DNA from: Nelumbo lutea
Taxonomy: Eukaryota; Streptophyta; Magnoliopsida; Proteales; Nelumbonaceae
Reading direction: 5' to 3'
DNA length: 64,000 nucleotides
Assembly: GCA_022828595.1 (NCBI GenBank)
Contig: JAKGHH010000003.1
Location: 99,099,583-99,163,582, forward strand
The notes below the pieces were generated by a model. That model was not told where the DNA came from and ran no database searches. It saw only the letters and a program-made list of their open reading frames with translations. Below, in pieces: positions 10,691 to 22,834 of the stretch (positions are counted from its first letter, which is position 1; every line of letters starts with the position of its first letter). The translations under genes and the position numbers were made by a program.

Positions 10691-12000
10691 CAAATACCAT
10701 TACAAAAGCATTTCAAGAACATGTTATTAGAATAGAACAATCTTGAAAAGGAAACAAAAACTACAGCCAGTACTAGATGACATGAGATTAGTTAATCAAT
10801 TGCCAAAGGAGGAGAAGAAACTAGAAGATGACTTCTTGTCCACCTAAACGGAATTTCACCTAACGACCTAATCATATAAACAACGGTATTCATGCAAAGT
10901 TCAAAATTTCATCACATATCAACCCACATCAACCGACACATATCATATCAGTGGGTCATTGACACACTAAGGGAGCTTTGAGGGCTTAATTTAGACAAGC
11001 CTAAAACCTAACCCTGACCACAGGCAAGATTCAGTCTACCCTTAGAAATCTCATCTCCACCCTAGGGGTGGACTGAACTATAAAAACCCCTTTTTAAAAA
11101 AGAAAAAACTAAAAAAATTAGGTGAATGCAATCATACAACATTCAAAACTTGCACCTTATGGGGTGTATTGATACTTTAAACCTTGCATTCAGGTGGTAT
11201 TTGACGTTAAAGTTTACGGGGTGCTTTGGTTGATGATCAAAGCTCTTCTGGTACCTTGCCTTTCTGGTATCATAGGTTTTCCCTTAAAAAATACTAAGTT
11301 CTGCTCATGAGTGACTGATTATAACCAAAGTGAACTATATATGAAAAGAAAGTCCAAATAAAAGAGGATTGTGTTAGGGTGTTGCATTTTAACCAGGGTG
11401 TGCATGGCGCATGAGAAATGAACAAGAAGTATGCTGAGGTGTTCTCGAGAAACTATATACTACAATAATTCTTCATTTCGGTGAGAAGCAGAAAGGGTTC
11501 CTGCACCATCTTGGGATGATGGTGGGTAAAGAAATTAATCCATCAGACAATATTTTAGTTGCTTGAAACATAAGAGGTTTCAGGCAGTGTTTGGGAGTGC
11601 TTTTTGTTTTTAAAGAGCCTTTTAAGAGGCACTTTCACATTTGACAATTGAGCATTTGGTGTAGCTTTTTAAAAAGGGTTTTTCAATAATGTAAATGAGC
11701 ATCTTTTTAAGAAGGCTTTTTGATGCTGTAAAATGGGCTTTCCTTTTAAAAAGGGCTTATCTAAAACGTAAAAAGCTAGCAATAACCCACAATTTTCATC
11801 TTTTTCAAATAGGTTTTTTTAGTGAAAAAAAAAGTGTTTTTTTTTTTTGGATTTTTTTACCAAACACCAAACTGGGCTTTTAGCTTATAATAAGCACTCC
11901 CAAACACGGGCTAAGAAACAAGAGGTATGGAATTAATATAAATAATGAAGAGGGGAAGAATTAATATAATATTCTTAGAAAAGATTTAAATGTATGGAAC
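10691..12000. other. intergenic, no gene; one MITE
   Basis: No gene or conserved domain was recognised. The stretch contains the MITE at 11583-11911, and near 11240-11280 a segment resembling one at 48785-48845 (a TTCTGG-type dispersed repeat). Confidence 0.5.
11583..11911. mobile_element. MITE with GTGTTTGGGAGTGCTT terminal repeats
   Basis: The left end has GTGTTTGGGAGTGCTTTTTG and the right end AGCACTCCCAAACACGGG, which are reverse complements over about 20 bp. The interior is T-rich and noncoding with repeated CTTTTTAAAAAGGGC-like palindromes. The target duplication was not resolved. Confidence 0.6.
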
Positions 12001-12115
12001 CAGCTGATGGTAGCTCAGTTAATAGGATCTTTGACTCGTTGTAGCAGAGGCCTGAGAACAAATCCTGCTGCCACCAGGGTTTGGGTGGGGGTGGGGGTTA
12101 AAGGGGATGGGGGAA
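12001..12115 (+). mobile_element. tRNA-derived SINE-like fragment
   Basis: GATGGTAGCTCAGTTAATAG resembles a pol III A box, and AGAACAAATCCTGCTGCC lies where the B box would be. The segment matches the copy at 27480 over about 70 bp, including the pair CTCGT..GCAGAG. It is decayed, and no clear poly-A tail follows. Confidence 0.5.
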
Positions 12116-12309
12116 GGAATAAAAATGCTAGAGAAATTGATATCTACAAAAACATTAGAAATGAAATTGGCATAACAATAGAGAAAATTTTGAAAAAAGA
12201 AATTTTAAATATTAAAAAGCAAAAGCTAGAATAATTTCCATTGGGTTTATTTTAAAAGAGAATGATGAAAGTAATTGATACTTATTCTTTTTTTCTCCCT
12301 TTTAATGTT

Positions 12310-12439
12310 TTAATTAATTAACAACAGAGCATAGAATGCTTGCATCATATGAATGGTGAATTATTTGAAATGGGTTAATTAATTAACAACAGAGCATAGA
12401 ATGCTTGCATCATATGAATGGTGAATTATTTGAAATGGG
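12310..12439 (+). repeat. perfect 65-bp tandem duplication
   Basis: Two adjacent units, 12310-12374 and 12375-12439, appear identical at every base, each starting TTAATTAATTAACAAC and ending GAAATGGG. Identity in a neutral region implies a recent duplication. Confidence 0.9.
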
Positions 12440-13214
12440 CCACACTCTCTGACTAAGCCCAATGTTCCTGCATGAGGTGCTTATTTCATACTTCTTTTGT
12501 CTTTTTATTGAAAATTCTGATTTGTTACTTTAAAATTAGAAACCAAAAAAAAAAAAAGGATTTTGAATTGGATCAAGTAGGAAGATCCCCAACACAACTC
12601 ACACTATTTCTACCAGAGACTAACCCAAACCGTCAACCACAAAGGGGACCCACTCGATTAGCCAAGTGTTTCAATCTTGTAGGATTTAGCCAACTCAAGT
12701 GCTTATTATGGATACATCACAAATGTACTTTGGCTGAAATCTAAGCAATAAGAGAAACATTTGCGTCTACAGGTATGAATGAATATGATCAGAACAGTCG
12801 GTTTCTTGGTGTGAACTGTGAAATGAAGGAACCAAGGGTAAGGTGGTGCTTGAACACAATGAATGGAATATAACTGAGAAAATAAACAAACAAAAAAAGA
12901 CAACAAATATATACCAATTCCAATACAGTTCAGTGATCATTAGAAGCAATTTCATGTCAAGCTGATCGCCTGGAATCTGATATATAATCACTACCCCTTT
13001 TAATCAATTACCTCTCTCTCTCTCTTGATAGCCAATTGATCAACCTAGAACTAGATGTGGGTAAGGGTAGCTAAAGAGACAACAAGTACATCTGGACAGA
13101 CCAGCTCAAGCCACTAGACACCAACAAGATATGAAGACAAGAAGCTGAAGACACGGTCCCAATATAATAATATATAGGTTAATTAGCTCTTCATGAACAA
13201 ATAGTTGTTACCTC
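12440..13214. other. intergenic, nothing recognised
   Basis: The segment contains a short CT microsatellite at about 13013-13024. I see no domain or RNA gene. Confidence 0.4.
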
Positions 13215-13685
13215 ATTAGGGTAAATTATATATTATCACCCTATACTTTAGGGTAGTGATACTTAAGCACCCCCTAAACTTCCATTTGCGATAAAGACTC
13301 CCTTGAACTTTTAGGTTCTAATACATTGCCCCTCCTTGTTAATTGGATTAACCTATGACACTAAATTAATAGAATGACCTTTCGAGATTCATCTCCTTTT
13401 GACTGTAAGAAAGAAGAAGAAAGAAACATATGTAAAGAGTTTATACATGTAAGAGAAAGGGCAAAATGGTTCAACAAATTAAGGAAAAATAGTAATTTGA
13501 GGATTTAGAAATGTTTACAAAGTGTGTAACAGCCAAATGAAATAATCTTTTCCGAAGTTAATTGACAGAATTCAATGAAGAGAACAACGTAGTTCAGGAA
13601 GGGCCTTTGATGCAAATGAAAGCATTCAAAATGACTAAGTGTCATTACCCCAAAGTACAGGATGATAATATATAATTTATTCTAA
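13215..13685. mobile_element. MITE, about 470 bp, 45-bp terminal inverted repeats
   Basis: The left end (AAATTATATATTATCACCCT near 13222) and the right end, read on the other strand (AAATTATATATTATCATCCT near 13678), match over about 45 bp with a handful of substitutions. There is no coding capacity. The flanks do not show an unambiguous target duplication. Confidence 0.7.
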
Positions 13686-16072
13686 TTACTAACCAGAAAT
13701 AATCCGTCAATTGATGAATGATATTATCCATTGCATGCATGAGTCAGGAGCCATGCCGTATGCACAAGCAAATAAGTAAAAGCCAGCATGCAGCCTCTGG
13801 AGAATAAACTAAATTTGGTTAAAGAAGCCACACGTACATTAGTTCCTTGCTTGAATTGGCCCACCATATTAAGGTTCACGGCTCATGGTCCCCTACCCAC
13901 CGCCCCAAACATACAATTGTACAAAGATTATATGCTTGGCCCATCATCTGCTTATCGGGTCCGGCCATTCAGGCTGATGGACAAGTACCATACTAGCTCA
14001 GGCGGTATGGGTTCAATTAGGGCTGCAATTTGGACAAGGTTAGTTCAAATCCAATCCCATGAAGGGTTAGGGTTGATTTTTGTTAATTCAATTTAACTTT
14101 GGGTTCGGTTAGGATTAACCCCTTTGACGATCTGATCCAATTGAACCCAACTCTATTATTGCCATTGCAATTATACATATATGTCAACTGAAAGATGGCT
14201 CAATTGGTACGTTGACTGGTTTTATTCTCGCAACCACCAACTTTGGGGATGAGGGTTATTAGTGTGGTGTTGCGCTAAATGGCCCCTATGGAGGTTTTGG
14301 GTGTATCATCAAAAATATAAAAAAAAAAAAATGTACATATGTATTATAGTCTCCCTACATATTATCATAATCCATTTGTCTTGATTTTTAGGTGGTAACC
14401 CTAATCACAAATTGTTATCAGTGATTTTCATTCCATAATTTTATATTTTACTATTACTGATCTCATGATTTTAGATTTTCAGTAGAAGATCTATCATAAT
14501 TCATGATAATCTAATCATTTGAAACATTTCTTATTTATTTTTATACTAAAAATCCAATATAAATCAAACAAGTAAATACCAACAAAACAACGGTCATAAA
14601 AGTTGAGTTTAGGTCTCCTAGTCAAAGATTAAAAGATTTTGAGAGATCTTATGAGATTTTAAGAGGATAAGAGTCCAATCCAACCCGAAGTCAACTTTTG
14701 ATTGGGTTAGAATTAGGGTTGAGGGTTCAGAACCTCAGATTGGACTGGGCTTAATTTCAACTCAATCTAATCCAGCCCAACTTCCACCTCATTCAATTAC
14801 GCAGCTTGTCCAAGTTATGGATGGCTCGAGCCTCGAGAAGATAGAGGTCCAGACCCTAGATTGCTTTGTGCTTCATTATCAATTAAACCAGATATATTAA
14901 CAATTGCAAGAAGAAAAAACAAATGTATGAGCAATTGAAACCTCTTTTATTCATTGATGGGGAACTCTTTTAACCATCTTTGTGGTCTTTATTCACGTAA
15001 AGCATGCTTTTCCTTCACAAAAAGACACACAAGAGAGAGATGATTTTGAGATTTTTATCTATCTTATTTGTGTGTTAAAAGTAATGGTTGGAGAGTAATA
15101 ATTATCGTTGCCTTGTTAACCCAACTGAGTCCAAGAAGGGACCATACGTTCAGAAATAGACGATGGGTCCAAGACAGAAAGCATTAATGCAGTATGTGGG
15201 AGTACATATCACATACAGGTCCCTTGGACAACTCCTGCAGGTGATGGGCCACCTTCTAGACGTGACAACTTCATTGTATTTCTTGTGTTTTTAGAGTATT
15301 AGGTAATAGAGAGTGTATCTCATGATATTATTTTGTCAATACCTAAATGTAAGTCTATGAACTCATACATATATATATGAGTCTTATAATTAAGGATGTC
15401 AATAGGTATTATTTCTTTACTCTTATTTTATCTATAAAATGGCAAAGGTAAAAGAGGGAGAAAAATAATGTTCTTAGGCAGTTAGGTCCTTTCGTTTTTC
15501 ATTAAATTATTTATCTCGGTAAATGTAATTATCTGGGTAAGTGTTTCTCAAGAAAAAATTACTCGGGTAAGTGCATTTATTCATGTTCTTTTATTTTTCA
15601 GGTAAATAAGGCAATGACTAATGATCATTTTAGTCATAAAATTCATTATTAAAAAAGATATTTTTGTCCCATTAAAGTGCTGGTAACTTTCCCCCTAGGT
15701 GGGAAAATTGTTTATCCACTTAAAATAAGTGATACCTAAGAAAACAAACTTTCTCTGGTCCCAACATAAATCTGAAAAAAGAACATGGGATTTTTTGTCA
15801 AAGAGAACCAAAATTTCCACTGACCAATTTCCTCTTTCTCAAAATCCCAAAAGCAAACACCCCCCTAAGAGGGACAAGTTTGAGTGAAACGATGGAATGA
15901 CTCCTTTCCTTTTTAATCCAAATCAAGGAATCCTTTAAACATGATAATTCTTTTTTGTAAATGCAGCTCTTGTTCTCTTACTTTTAATCATGGACCATTT
16001 CATAATCCAAAATTAAGTTGCAGCCGTGCAGGAATGGATGGTCTTTTTCCTTTTCTTACCTTTTTCTTATCT
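13686..16072. other. intergenic, repeats only
   Basis: No gene was recognised. It includes a SINE-like copy at 14186-14331. Around that copy (14018-14820) is GGGTTAGGGTT-type sequence that resembles the ends of a decayed TIR element, not delimited here. It also holds short AT-rich tracts. Confidence 0.4.
14186..14331 (+). mobile_element. SINE-like copy with poly-A tail
   Basis: GATGGCTCAATTGGTACGTT at about 14194 has the form of a pol III A box. The element ends in an A-rich tail (14311-14331). The B box is poorly kept, so the assignment rests on the A box, the size of about 145 bp and the tail. Confidence 0.4.
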
Positions 16073-16520
16073 GGTTGGATTGATTTTCATTGTTTAGGCT
16101 CTAAAGACTATATTTTTTAAAAGGAAAATAAGAACAATCTTTTCTGGGTTGGATTGATTTTCATTGTTTAGGCTCTAAAAGACTATATTTTTGAAAAGAA
16201 AAATAAGAACAATCTTTTCTAGGTTGGATTGATTTTCATTGTTTAGGCTCTAAAAGACTATATTTTTTAAAAGAAAAATAAGAACAATCTTTTCTAGGTT
16301 GGATTGATTTTCATTGTTTAGGCTCTAAAAGACTATATTTTTTAAAAGAAAAATAAGAACAATCTTTTCTAGGTTGGATCGATTTTCATTGTTTAGGCTC
16401 TAAAAGACTATATTTTTGAAAATAAAAATGAGAATCAATCTTTTCTGGATTGGATTGATATTGATTCTCATTGTTTAGGCTCAAAAAGATTTTCTTTTCT
16501 TTTCTTTTTTTCTTTTTTTT
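16073..16520 (+). repeat. 75-bp minisatellite, about six units
   Basis: Units start with GGTTGGATTGATTTTCATTG at 16073, 16147, 16222, 16297, 16372 and about 16446 (last unit diverged), so the period is 74-75 bp. Each unit contains GTTTAGGCTCTAAAAGACTA and AAATAAGAACAATCTTTTCT. Units 2-5 differ at only a few positions. The array ends in a T-rich tract. Confidence 0.9.
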
Positions 16521-18589
16521 TTTTTTGAAAAAATGAGAATCAATTTGCAGAATTGAAAACATAGCTTCACTGTCACAAAAATGAGGTTTTGAACTTTTTC
16601 TGATGGATAAGAGCTTGGTTCTTAAGATTTCTAATATGTAATTCTTTATGCAATTATGTAGCAATCACAAGCCATGACGCTAACTAATAACTCAGCTCCA
16701 GTTTCTTTTGTGTCAACTTTTTAAATCAAATTTCCAGCGCAACCATGAACCACACAGGACGGAAAGCTATGTATGTCGACGTTTCACATCTTTCTTTTTC
16801 TGCGACAAAAAATAAAAAAAAATAAAAGGAATATCAACTAACGTCTCATTTCGAAGACGACCCCTAAGAGCCACCTCTTAATTGACTCTCCACTAACTAC
16901 AACGATGTCCACAATGACGACAGAGATAATAGTGACGATGAATGACTACGAAGATGATGTTGTTAGCACCGATAAACAACGATATCTCATTATCTTGAAG
17001 CTTGATGTTTCAATTTGTGACTAGAATATCATTTTGGGAACATTTCTGAGAACAGTTTGCTTTTGGAATATTTATATACATGAAATCCACAGTTTGTATT
17101 AATGTTTTAAAAATCGAATTAGAGACTAAATCATTTTTGTTTTTGGATGATGGGTCGTCAATTCAACCATCTAAGTCAAATGGATATTATTCGAATTTGA
17201 CATAAAGATCATGGGTTATCGTTTCTTTCATGTAATATGCCTTTAAAATTGGGTTTTAAGGTCAAAAAGCAGTTTTTATGGTAAAAATAGTGGGGCAATG
17301 TGCCTTTAACACTTGGAGGAGCGCTTAGATCCCAAAAAGTTATTCAAAATAAAAATAAAAATCATCCCAATTAAACAATAAAGTGGGAAGATGGAACCCA
17401 GAAATTTGCATATACATATATAGTGTGTAAGTCAATGGTTTTTTGTCAAATCCCAAGTTTTTTTTTTAATAAAAAGCCCTTAATATAACTAAATGACGGT
17501 TCAAACTGTTGATCAACAATGGTTGAAAATGGTTTCTAGTATGTGTTATCTCCGGTTCCACATACTCACATAGTCACATACATGAAATAACTACTGTAAC
17601 ATAAATTACTCCTCAATGGGTTATCATTGATTGCAACAAAGATTTCATTCAGTACAACCCATCAAAGATCTCATTATTATCACCCTATTACTCATGATAG
17701 ATGATGACACATGATGTTGAATCAACAACTTCCCACATGGAAGCTATTACACAAGTTACACTGCAATCGCTTTACACAGGTTGGAAAGGGTTCTTTGCTT
17801 CCTTCCCCCTATTAACACCATTCAGAAGAATCAGACCCATGTGTTGAACATGTAGGCCCTTCTGTGTGTCACACAGATTACCCATCAGGATTCCTCAGGA
17901 ATTGAAGAAAGATTGTCCAAGAAAGAGTCACTAATCAAAATTACTATATGTATTAGATCCCCACTTTACATTATCTTTTACCTTGCTGCCCATCAAGCAA
18001 TCAAATCAATGTTGTTCCTTTTCAGATGGTCCACGCCATGAAAACTTAGAACCACTGGATGATCTAACAAAAGCTAAAGACATTTGATTCCAATCCATAA
18101 TTTACAGTTTTGAGGCAGAAAGACAAGAACCAGACCGGTCTGGATTTTTTAATACAAAGAAAGAAAAAACCTATATACAAATGCCAACTTCTTTTGTGCA
18201 AACATCTCTCAAGAAAGGAATAGAATCAAAATGGCTCTGGCCTCGTGCATCTCATTGGAGCACACAACCAAAACAAAACTGTCATTTAGTGGAAGTGATG
18301 ACAAGTTGATGGATGATTATGGGGCTAAAACTCACCAAATAGAAAGCCAACAGAAAAACTGTCCAAACAAAGACATGACTTGGAGGGTAGAAAGACCTCC
18401 CCTCAAAGATAAGTCCATCTCACACTGTGTCAGAGCAAAACCTTCAAACCCTCACAGACTGAGATTATTTGCTTGTTGGGTCATCAAATCTTGTCCCTTT
18501 CTTAGGGTTTCTGATCTTCCCATGTCCTGTTTTTTCTTGGAGTATGGGCTTTCTGTAGAGAAGAACCCCATACTGTATAAGACCTATCC
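16521..18589. other. intergenic region upstream of the PP2C gene
   Basis: No gene or repeat family was recognised with confidence. An open frame at 18231-18659 shows no domain and lies in the promoter-proximal region of the phosphatase gene. Confidence 0.4.
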
Positions 18590-19306
18590 AACCTCTGTGC
18601 TTGAAGGAAACCCTCATTTCTTCTTCATCAGATCCTGTTGGGTGCGTTGGTTATTTTAGGGTTTTGTTCTGTTTTTCCCCCTGAGCTAATGTTCTGTTAC
18701 TTTGACAAGACCTCTTGTTTGTAAGAACCTTTTAACGCCCGATACACGTCGTCTCTGTGTTCAACTTTTTCAGGATTGGAGAAAATTGTCTCAGATTCTT
18801 CCTTTTATGTTTTCTTAGATTTTCCCCTGGCCCTGTATCGATAAAGGTTCTGTGCAGGAACTCACATAAATAGTCGGTAGTCGGTACCTCTTCTCTGCAT
18901 CGTCATCCGAAATTAAATTCTTTGTTAGAAGGAGAAAAGCTTCTTCTCGGTTTCACTAATTAGTCTAATTTCTGCATAACGCTTTAGTTCACCGAAAACC
19001 CAGATCACAATTTTCTCTGGAAACCGAAATTCTCTTCCTCTAAGAGAGATCTACTGCTTCTTTCTAGGGTTTATCGCAGGACATTCGCATGTTCTGGATT
19101 TCGTTCTTAATTCTGTTTCCAGAACCCATGTTCTGTGTACAAAAAATTCTTGTGAACCCCAAAATGTTGCTTTTCATGAAAACCCATTTTGCCTCTCCTA
19201 CCTCAGCCTGAAGCAGTTACATACACGGTTCCGTCCCCTTGCATTCGTCTGCAAGGCGTTCTTTCAAAACGTAATCTTTCGGTCTTTGTTCTTCGGTTCT
19301 CAGATC
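18590..19306 (+). promoter_or_regulatory. probable promoter/5' leader of the PP2C gene
   Basis: A TGTATAAG motif at about 18573 is followed by a long pyrimidine-rich stretch (TTTCTTCTTCATC, GTTTTTCCCCC) with no long ORF, running into the phosphatase ATG at 19307. This looks like a plant 5' UTR, possibly with an intron, but transcript limits cannot be fixed from sequence alone. Confidence 0.35.
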
Positions 19307-22300
19307 ATGGGGTGCGTACACGGGAAGTGCTGTAGTCGGTATCCAGCCACCTCTGATGAAGATAGCGCAGACATGCGAGAAGTTGGGCCGTATTGTAGCA
19401 ACAACTTCCATGTTCATGGAAATCAAGGTCACATACTCACTGGGAGGTTGGTGGATTTCGCCTCTGTGCCTTCCCACAAGTTCCAATTAGAGTATTCGGC
19501 CCTCACTCAGCGGGGCTACTACCCCGACTCGCCTGATAAAGAAAATCAGGATAGTTTCTGCATCAAGACCCAGGTCCAAGGTAACCCAAACCTCCATTTC
19601 TTTGGGGTCTTTGATGGGCACGGCCAGTTTGGCGCCCGGTGTTCGAATTTTGTTCGGGATAGGCTGATAGAAATCCTCTCAGTCGATCCCTCATTGACAG
19701 AGGATCCTGTAAAAGCATATAATTCTGCTTTTCTGGCCACAAATTCTGAACTTAATGATAGCGAGATAGACGATTCAATGAGCGGTACGACTGCAATTAC
19801 CGTCCTGGTCAGTGGGGACAAAATTTTCGTGGCAAATGTAGGTGACTCAAGAGCAATAATTGCTGTCAAGAGTGGGAATCGTGTTCTTGCAGAAGACCTA
19901 TCACACGATCAGACACCATTCAGGAGGGATGAATATGAGAGGGTGAAGCTTTGTGGGGCAAGGGTTTTGAGTGTTGATCAGGTGGAAGGGCTCAAGGATC
20001 CAGATATTCAGACCTGGGGTGATGAAGAAAGTGAGGGTAGTGATCCCCCAAGGCTGTGGGTACAGAATGCGATGTATCCTGGGACTGCATTTACAAGGAG
20101 TGTGGGTGATAGTATAGCTGAGAAGATTGGAGTGATTGCTGTTCCTGAAGTAACCACGGTTCAGCTCACACCTAATCACTTATTCTTTGTTATTGCAAGT
20201 GATGGTGTATTCGAATTCCTCTCCAGCCAAGCCGTCGTCAATATGGTAAGCCCCGTTATCAGTTGCCCGAACAGATGAAACCGAGCCTTCTTTTTAGTTT
20301 GTTTTGCTTATATCTTTCTTCACATCCAAATGCTATTTTCATCCTCGAAACCACTACACTTCTCCTTTTGTATTTTGTTATTGTTTTGGTTCAGATTCTC
20401 TTTTTTTCCCTCGACGAGTCAACATCTTATGTTTTGATTATATGCATCTCTTTTTTTTTTTTTGTGTCTGGGTTGGGGTCATTGGCCTGTTATTCCTGTT
20501 ATCTTATTTTGCTTCTCCACTTCCTCTGATGAACTCTGTCCTTGTCACTAAGCATGATAGGAGATGGCTGAACTCTGGTATTAACTCATGTCAGCATAAG
20601 GTAGATGGTGGTCCATAAAAGATATCAACCAAAAAATTTATTGCATTACTCCATGCAGCCATAGTGTGGTATTAGCGTGACGCCTGGACTTCCAATTGGA
20701 CCATTTACATAGTTATTTTTAGGATTGCCTTCAGCTCCTCAACACTCGTTCTTCTATGAATCATGGTATGTACAAGTACAAATTTCTCTATTAGATTGCA
20801 TGATTTAATGTGTCAAGGTAGCTATCCTTCAGTATCATCCTCATTGAGTACCAAAACAAAGTATCATCTTCATTAATTACTTATTAATTTCTCTTCTCAA
20901 GATTCAAAATCCAAAACGCAAATGCCAAGGTGTTAGAACTCATTGGCTTCATCCACAGTCGTCTACAAAAATGTCCTTTTCTTTTTGTTAGATTTTGGAG
21001 ACAAATGTAATTCCACTATTGCCATACTCAATAGGTGGCAGCCTTGTGCATGATAGTAGTCCTACCTATAGTTTCTTGCATTCTCCCTATATCATCAATC
21101 CAAATCTTTTTAGAGCAAAACACTTTGTGCTTCACTTTTAGTGTTCTTTTTTTCTGCAAAAGCTTGTCTATAGTCTACCAGTAACTTTATATCCAACGGC
21201 AGAAGCTGGTGAGTAGTGAGAGAGACTATTATATCATGGAAAAATGCTCCCACAATTTTTTATCAGTACAATGCTCCCATAGTTAGTTTTATCAGTAAAA
21301 TGTTCCCATAGTGAATGTCTGTTTGGTGGTTGGTAAATTATGCATATATTGGGGGCACCAGACATGTGTCAAACTGTAATCTACATCACATTTACCCAAT
21401 GTAGATGCACTTAGCATACTACCTGTGAGCGGGCTACCAACCCTCTTAACAAATAATAGGAATTTATGCTGTGAAGAGATAGGATTAGCTGAACGCAGTA
21501 GCTGCTCAGCAGGCTGTGGAACCAATAATAATGTCCCGCACCAGTCATAATACATGGGCCCCACAACCATTCAACCTCTCACTGTGGACCCTATGTATTT
21601 TATCACTGGTGTGGGGCGTTATCATAGGTTCCACAGCCCACTACACAGCCAACGCGTTTAGCTAATCCAAATTAGGCTGTGAAAAAATACATGCATATGT
21701 ATCTGAATACTATACATGTGAATATATATATATATATATATGAGACAGATATTACTTGGATTGAACAGGGATGGATCCATGTCTGATTTGTTTATGTCAA
21801 CAGATCATCCGAATCCAAAATAATCAGATTGGATCTCAGATCAGGTCTCAGACTTTTGGACTCTGTTGACAACCCCATTATAGCTATTCTCTTCTGGCTT
21901 TCCTATTCCTGTTGATCCTATGACAAACTCTATTTTTTATGTAGGTGGTGAGATACAAAGATCCTCGGGATGCATGTGCTGCCATCGCTGGAGAATCATA
22001 TAGGTTATGGTTAGAGAATGAAAATCGGACAGACGATATCACAATCATCATTGTAAATATCAAGGATCTGTCTAATGTATGAATGCGACAAGTATTCCTC
22101 CCAATGCAGATACATTACATTTTTAAGTGAAACCAGAGGTCCCCATTAGGTAGACTGAATGTAAATCTGCCCAATCAATGGCATGGTTATGCATGTATAG
22201 GATTCCAAAGGGATGACCTACCTTTCAATAGGTCCTACTTTGGAGTTCTTTGCCATACTTAATTCAGTTGGATAATTTTAATTCGCGTGGTGTATGTGAT

Positions 22301-22834
22301 TTCTTGTTGGATGGCTTTGCTCACTGTTGTCTGACTATCTAGAAGAATATGGTGGGATTAAAGTTGTTTGGCATAACAGGACATTATGCCCCTTATGTGC
22401 CTGTCACACTTGCTCTCTCTGTGCCATGGGCAGACTACAACACTCTACCTGCTGGAGACAGTTTTATTGCAATAACTCTGCTGATAAGTTATTGTCTGGC
22501 AACTCTTTTTTCTTTCGTTCAATTAGTCAGGTGGCGATGTTCCTGGTGGAATTAGTAGGGTTACTATCAAACCAGCTCCATTGATGATGGAAAAAGGATC
22601 TGCTGACATATCTGTTTCCACGGGGTCAGAAGTATATCATTCAGTAAAAAGCAATTTCTCAGAATTGCAGCCTCGTCAGTTTAATATCCCCACAGAACGA
22701 AGTCCTGCATGCATTGTTCCGTCTCCAATGCAACCCAGTTGCTTAGAAACGGTTTGTAACTTGTGCTGTATTCAGTACATTGTTTTATCCTTTTCCCTCT
22801 AAACTAAGTGCAATTTCTATTTCATTGGCAGTGA
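19307..22834 (+). CDS. PP2C35: PP2C-type protein phosphatase (At3g06270/PP2C 35-like)
   Basis: Metal-dependent Ser/Thr phosphatase. Exons in frame: 19307-20245, 21945-22076, 22527-22751, and the stop TGA at 22832-22834 right after the last acceptor, giving 432 residues. ATG 19307 is chosen because it starts [13 protein letters not shown], a Gly2 myristoylation site with adjacent cysteines for palmitoylation; this predicts membrane attachment and is shared by the family. Catalytic motifs in order: [64 protein letters not shown] and RTDDITII, so the metal-binding Asp residues are all present. Sequence after residue 357 ([18 protein letters not shown] onward) is a Ser/Pro-rich tail reached only if intron 2 is spliced. 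Without splicing the frame ends at TGA 22080-22082 after LSNV, giving 358 residues. The substrate is unknown. It lies tail to tail with SAC3B. Confidence 0.92.
21482..21668. mobile_element. foldback MITE in PP2C intron 1
   Basis: The left arm GGATTAGCTGAACGC, then GGCTGTGGAACC, pairs with the right arm GGTTCCACAGCC, then GCGTTTAGCTAATCC. The arms are about 85 bp each with around 80% identity by eye and almost no loop. It is noncoding. The target duplication was not resolved. Confidence 0.7.
21723..21741. repeat. (TA)n microsatellite
   Basis: About nine uninterrupted TA units inside PP2C intron 1. Confidence 0.85.

Larger units (their letters stand above)
20246..21944 (+). other. intron 1 of the PP2C gene
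   Basis: It begins GTAAGC and ends TTATGTAG, separating two phase-0 exons within the phosphatase domain. It carries a foldback element (21482-21668) and a TA microsatellite. ORFs inside it (20263-20618) are T-rich intron sequence. Confidence 0.85.

Noticed and set aside
16073..16520. Regular 75-bp repeats as a CRISPR array
   Set aside because: The whole unit is repeated with no variable spacers, and the context is a plant nucleus. It is a minisatellite.
18231..18659. 142-codon open frame upstream of the PP2C gene
   Set aside because: No domain or family resemblance, composition like the surrounding promoter region, and the start sits just upstream of a long leader. It is treated as chance.
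20263..20618. Overlapping T-rich ORFs as an alternative PP2C end
   Set aside because: They start inside intron 1 after a good donor and have no homology. Reading through intron 1 would lose the last phosphatase motif (DDIT).
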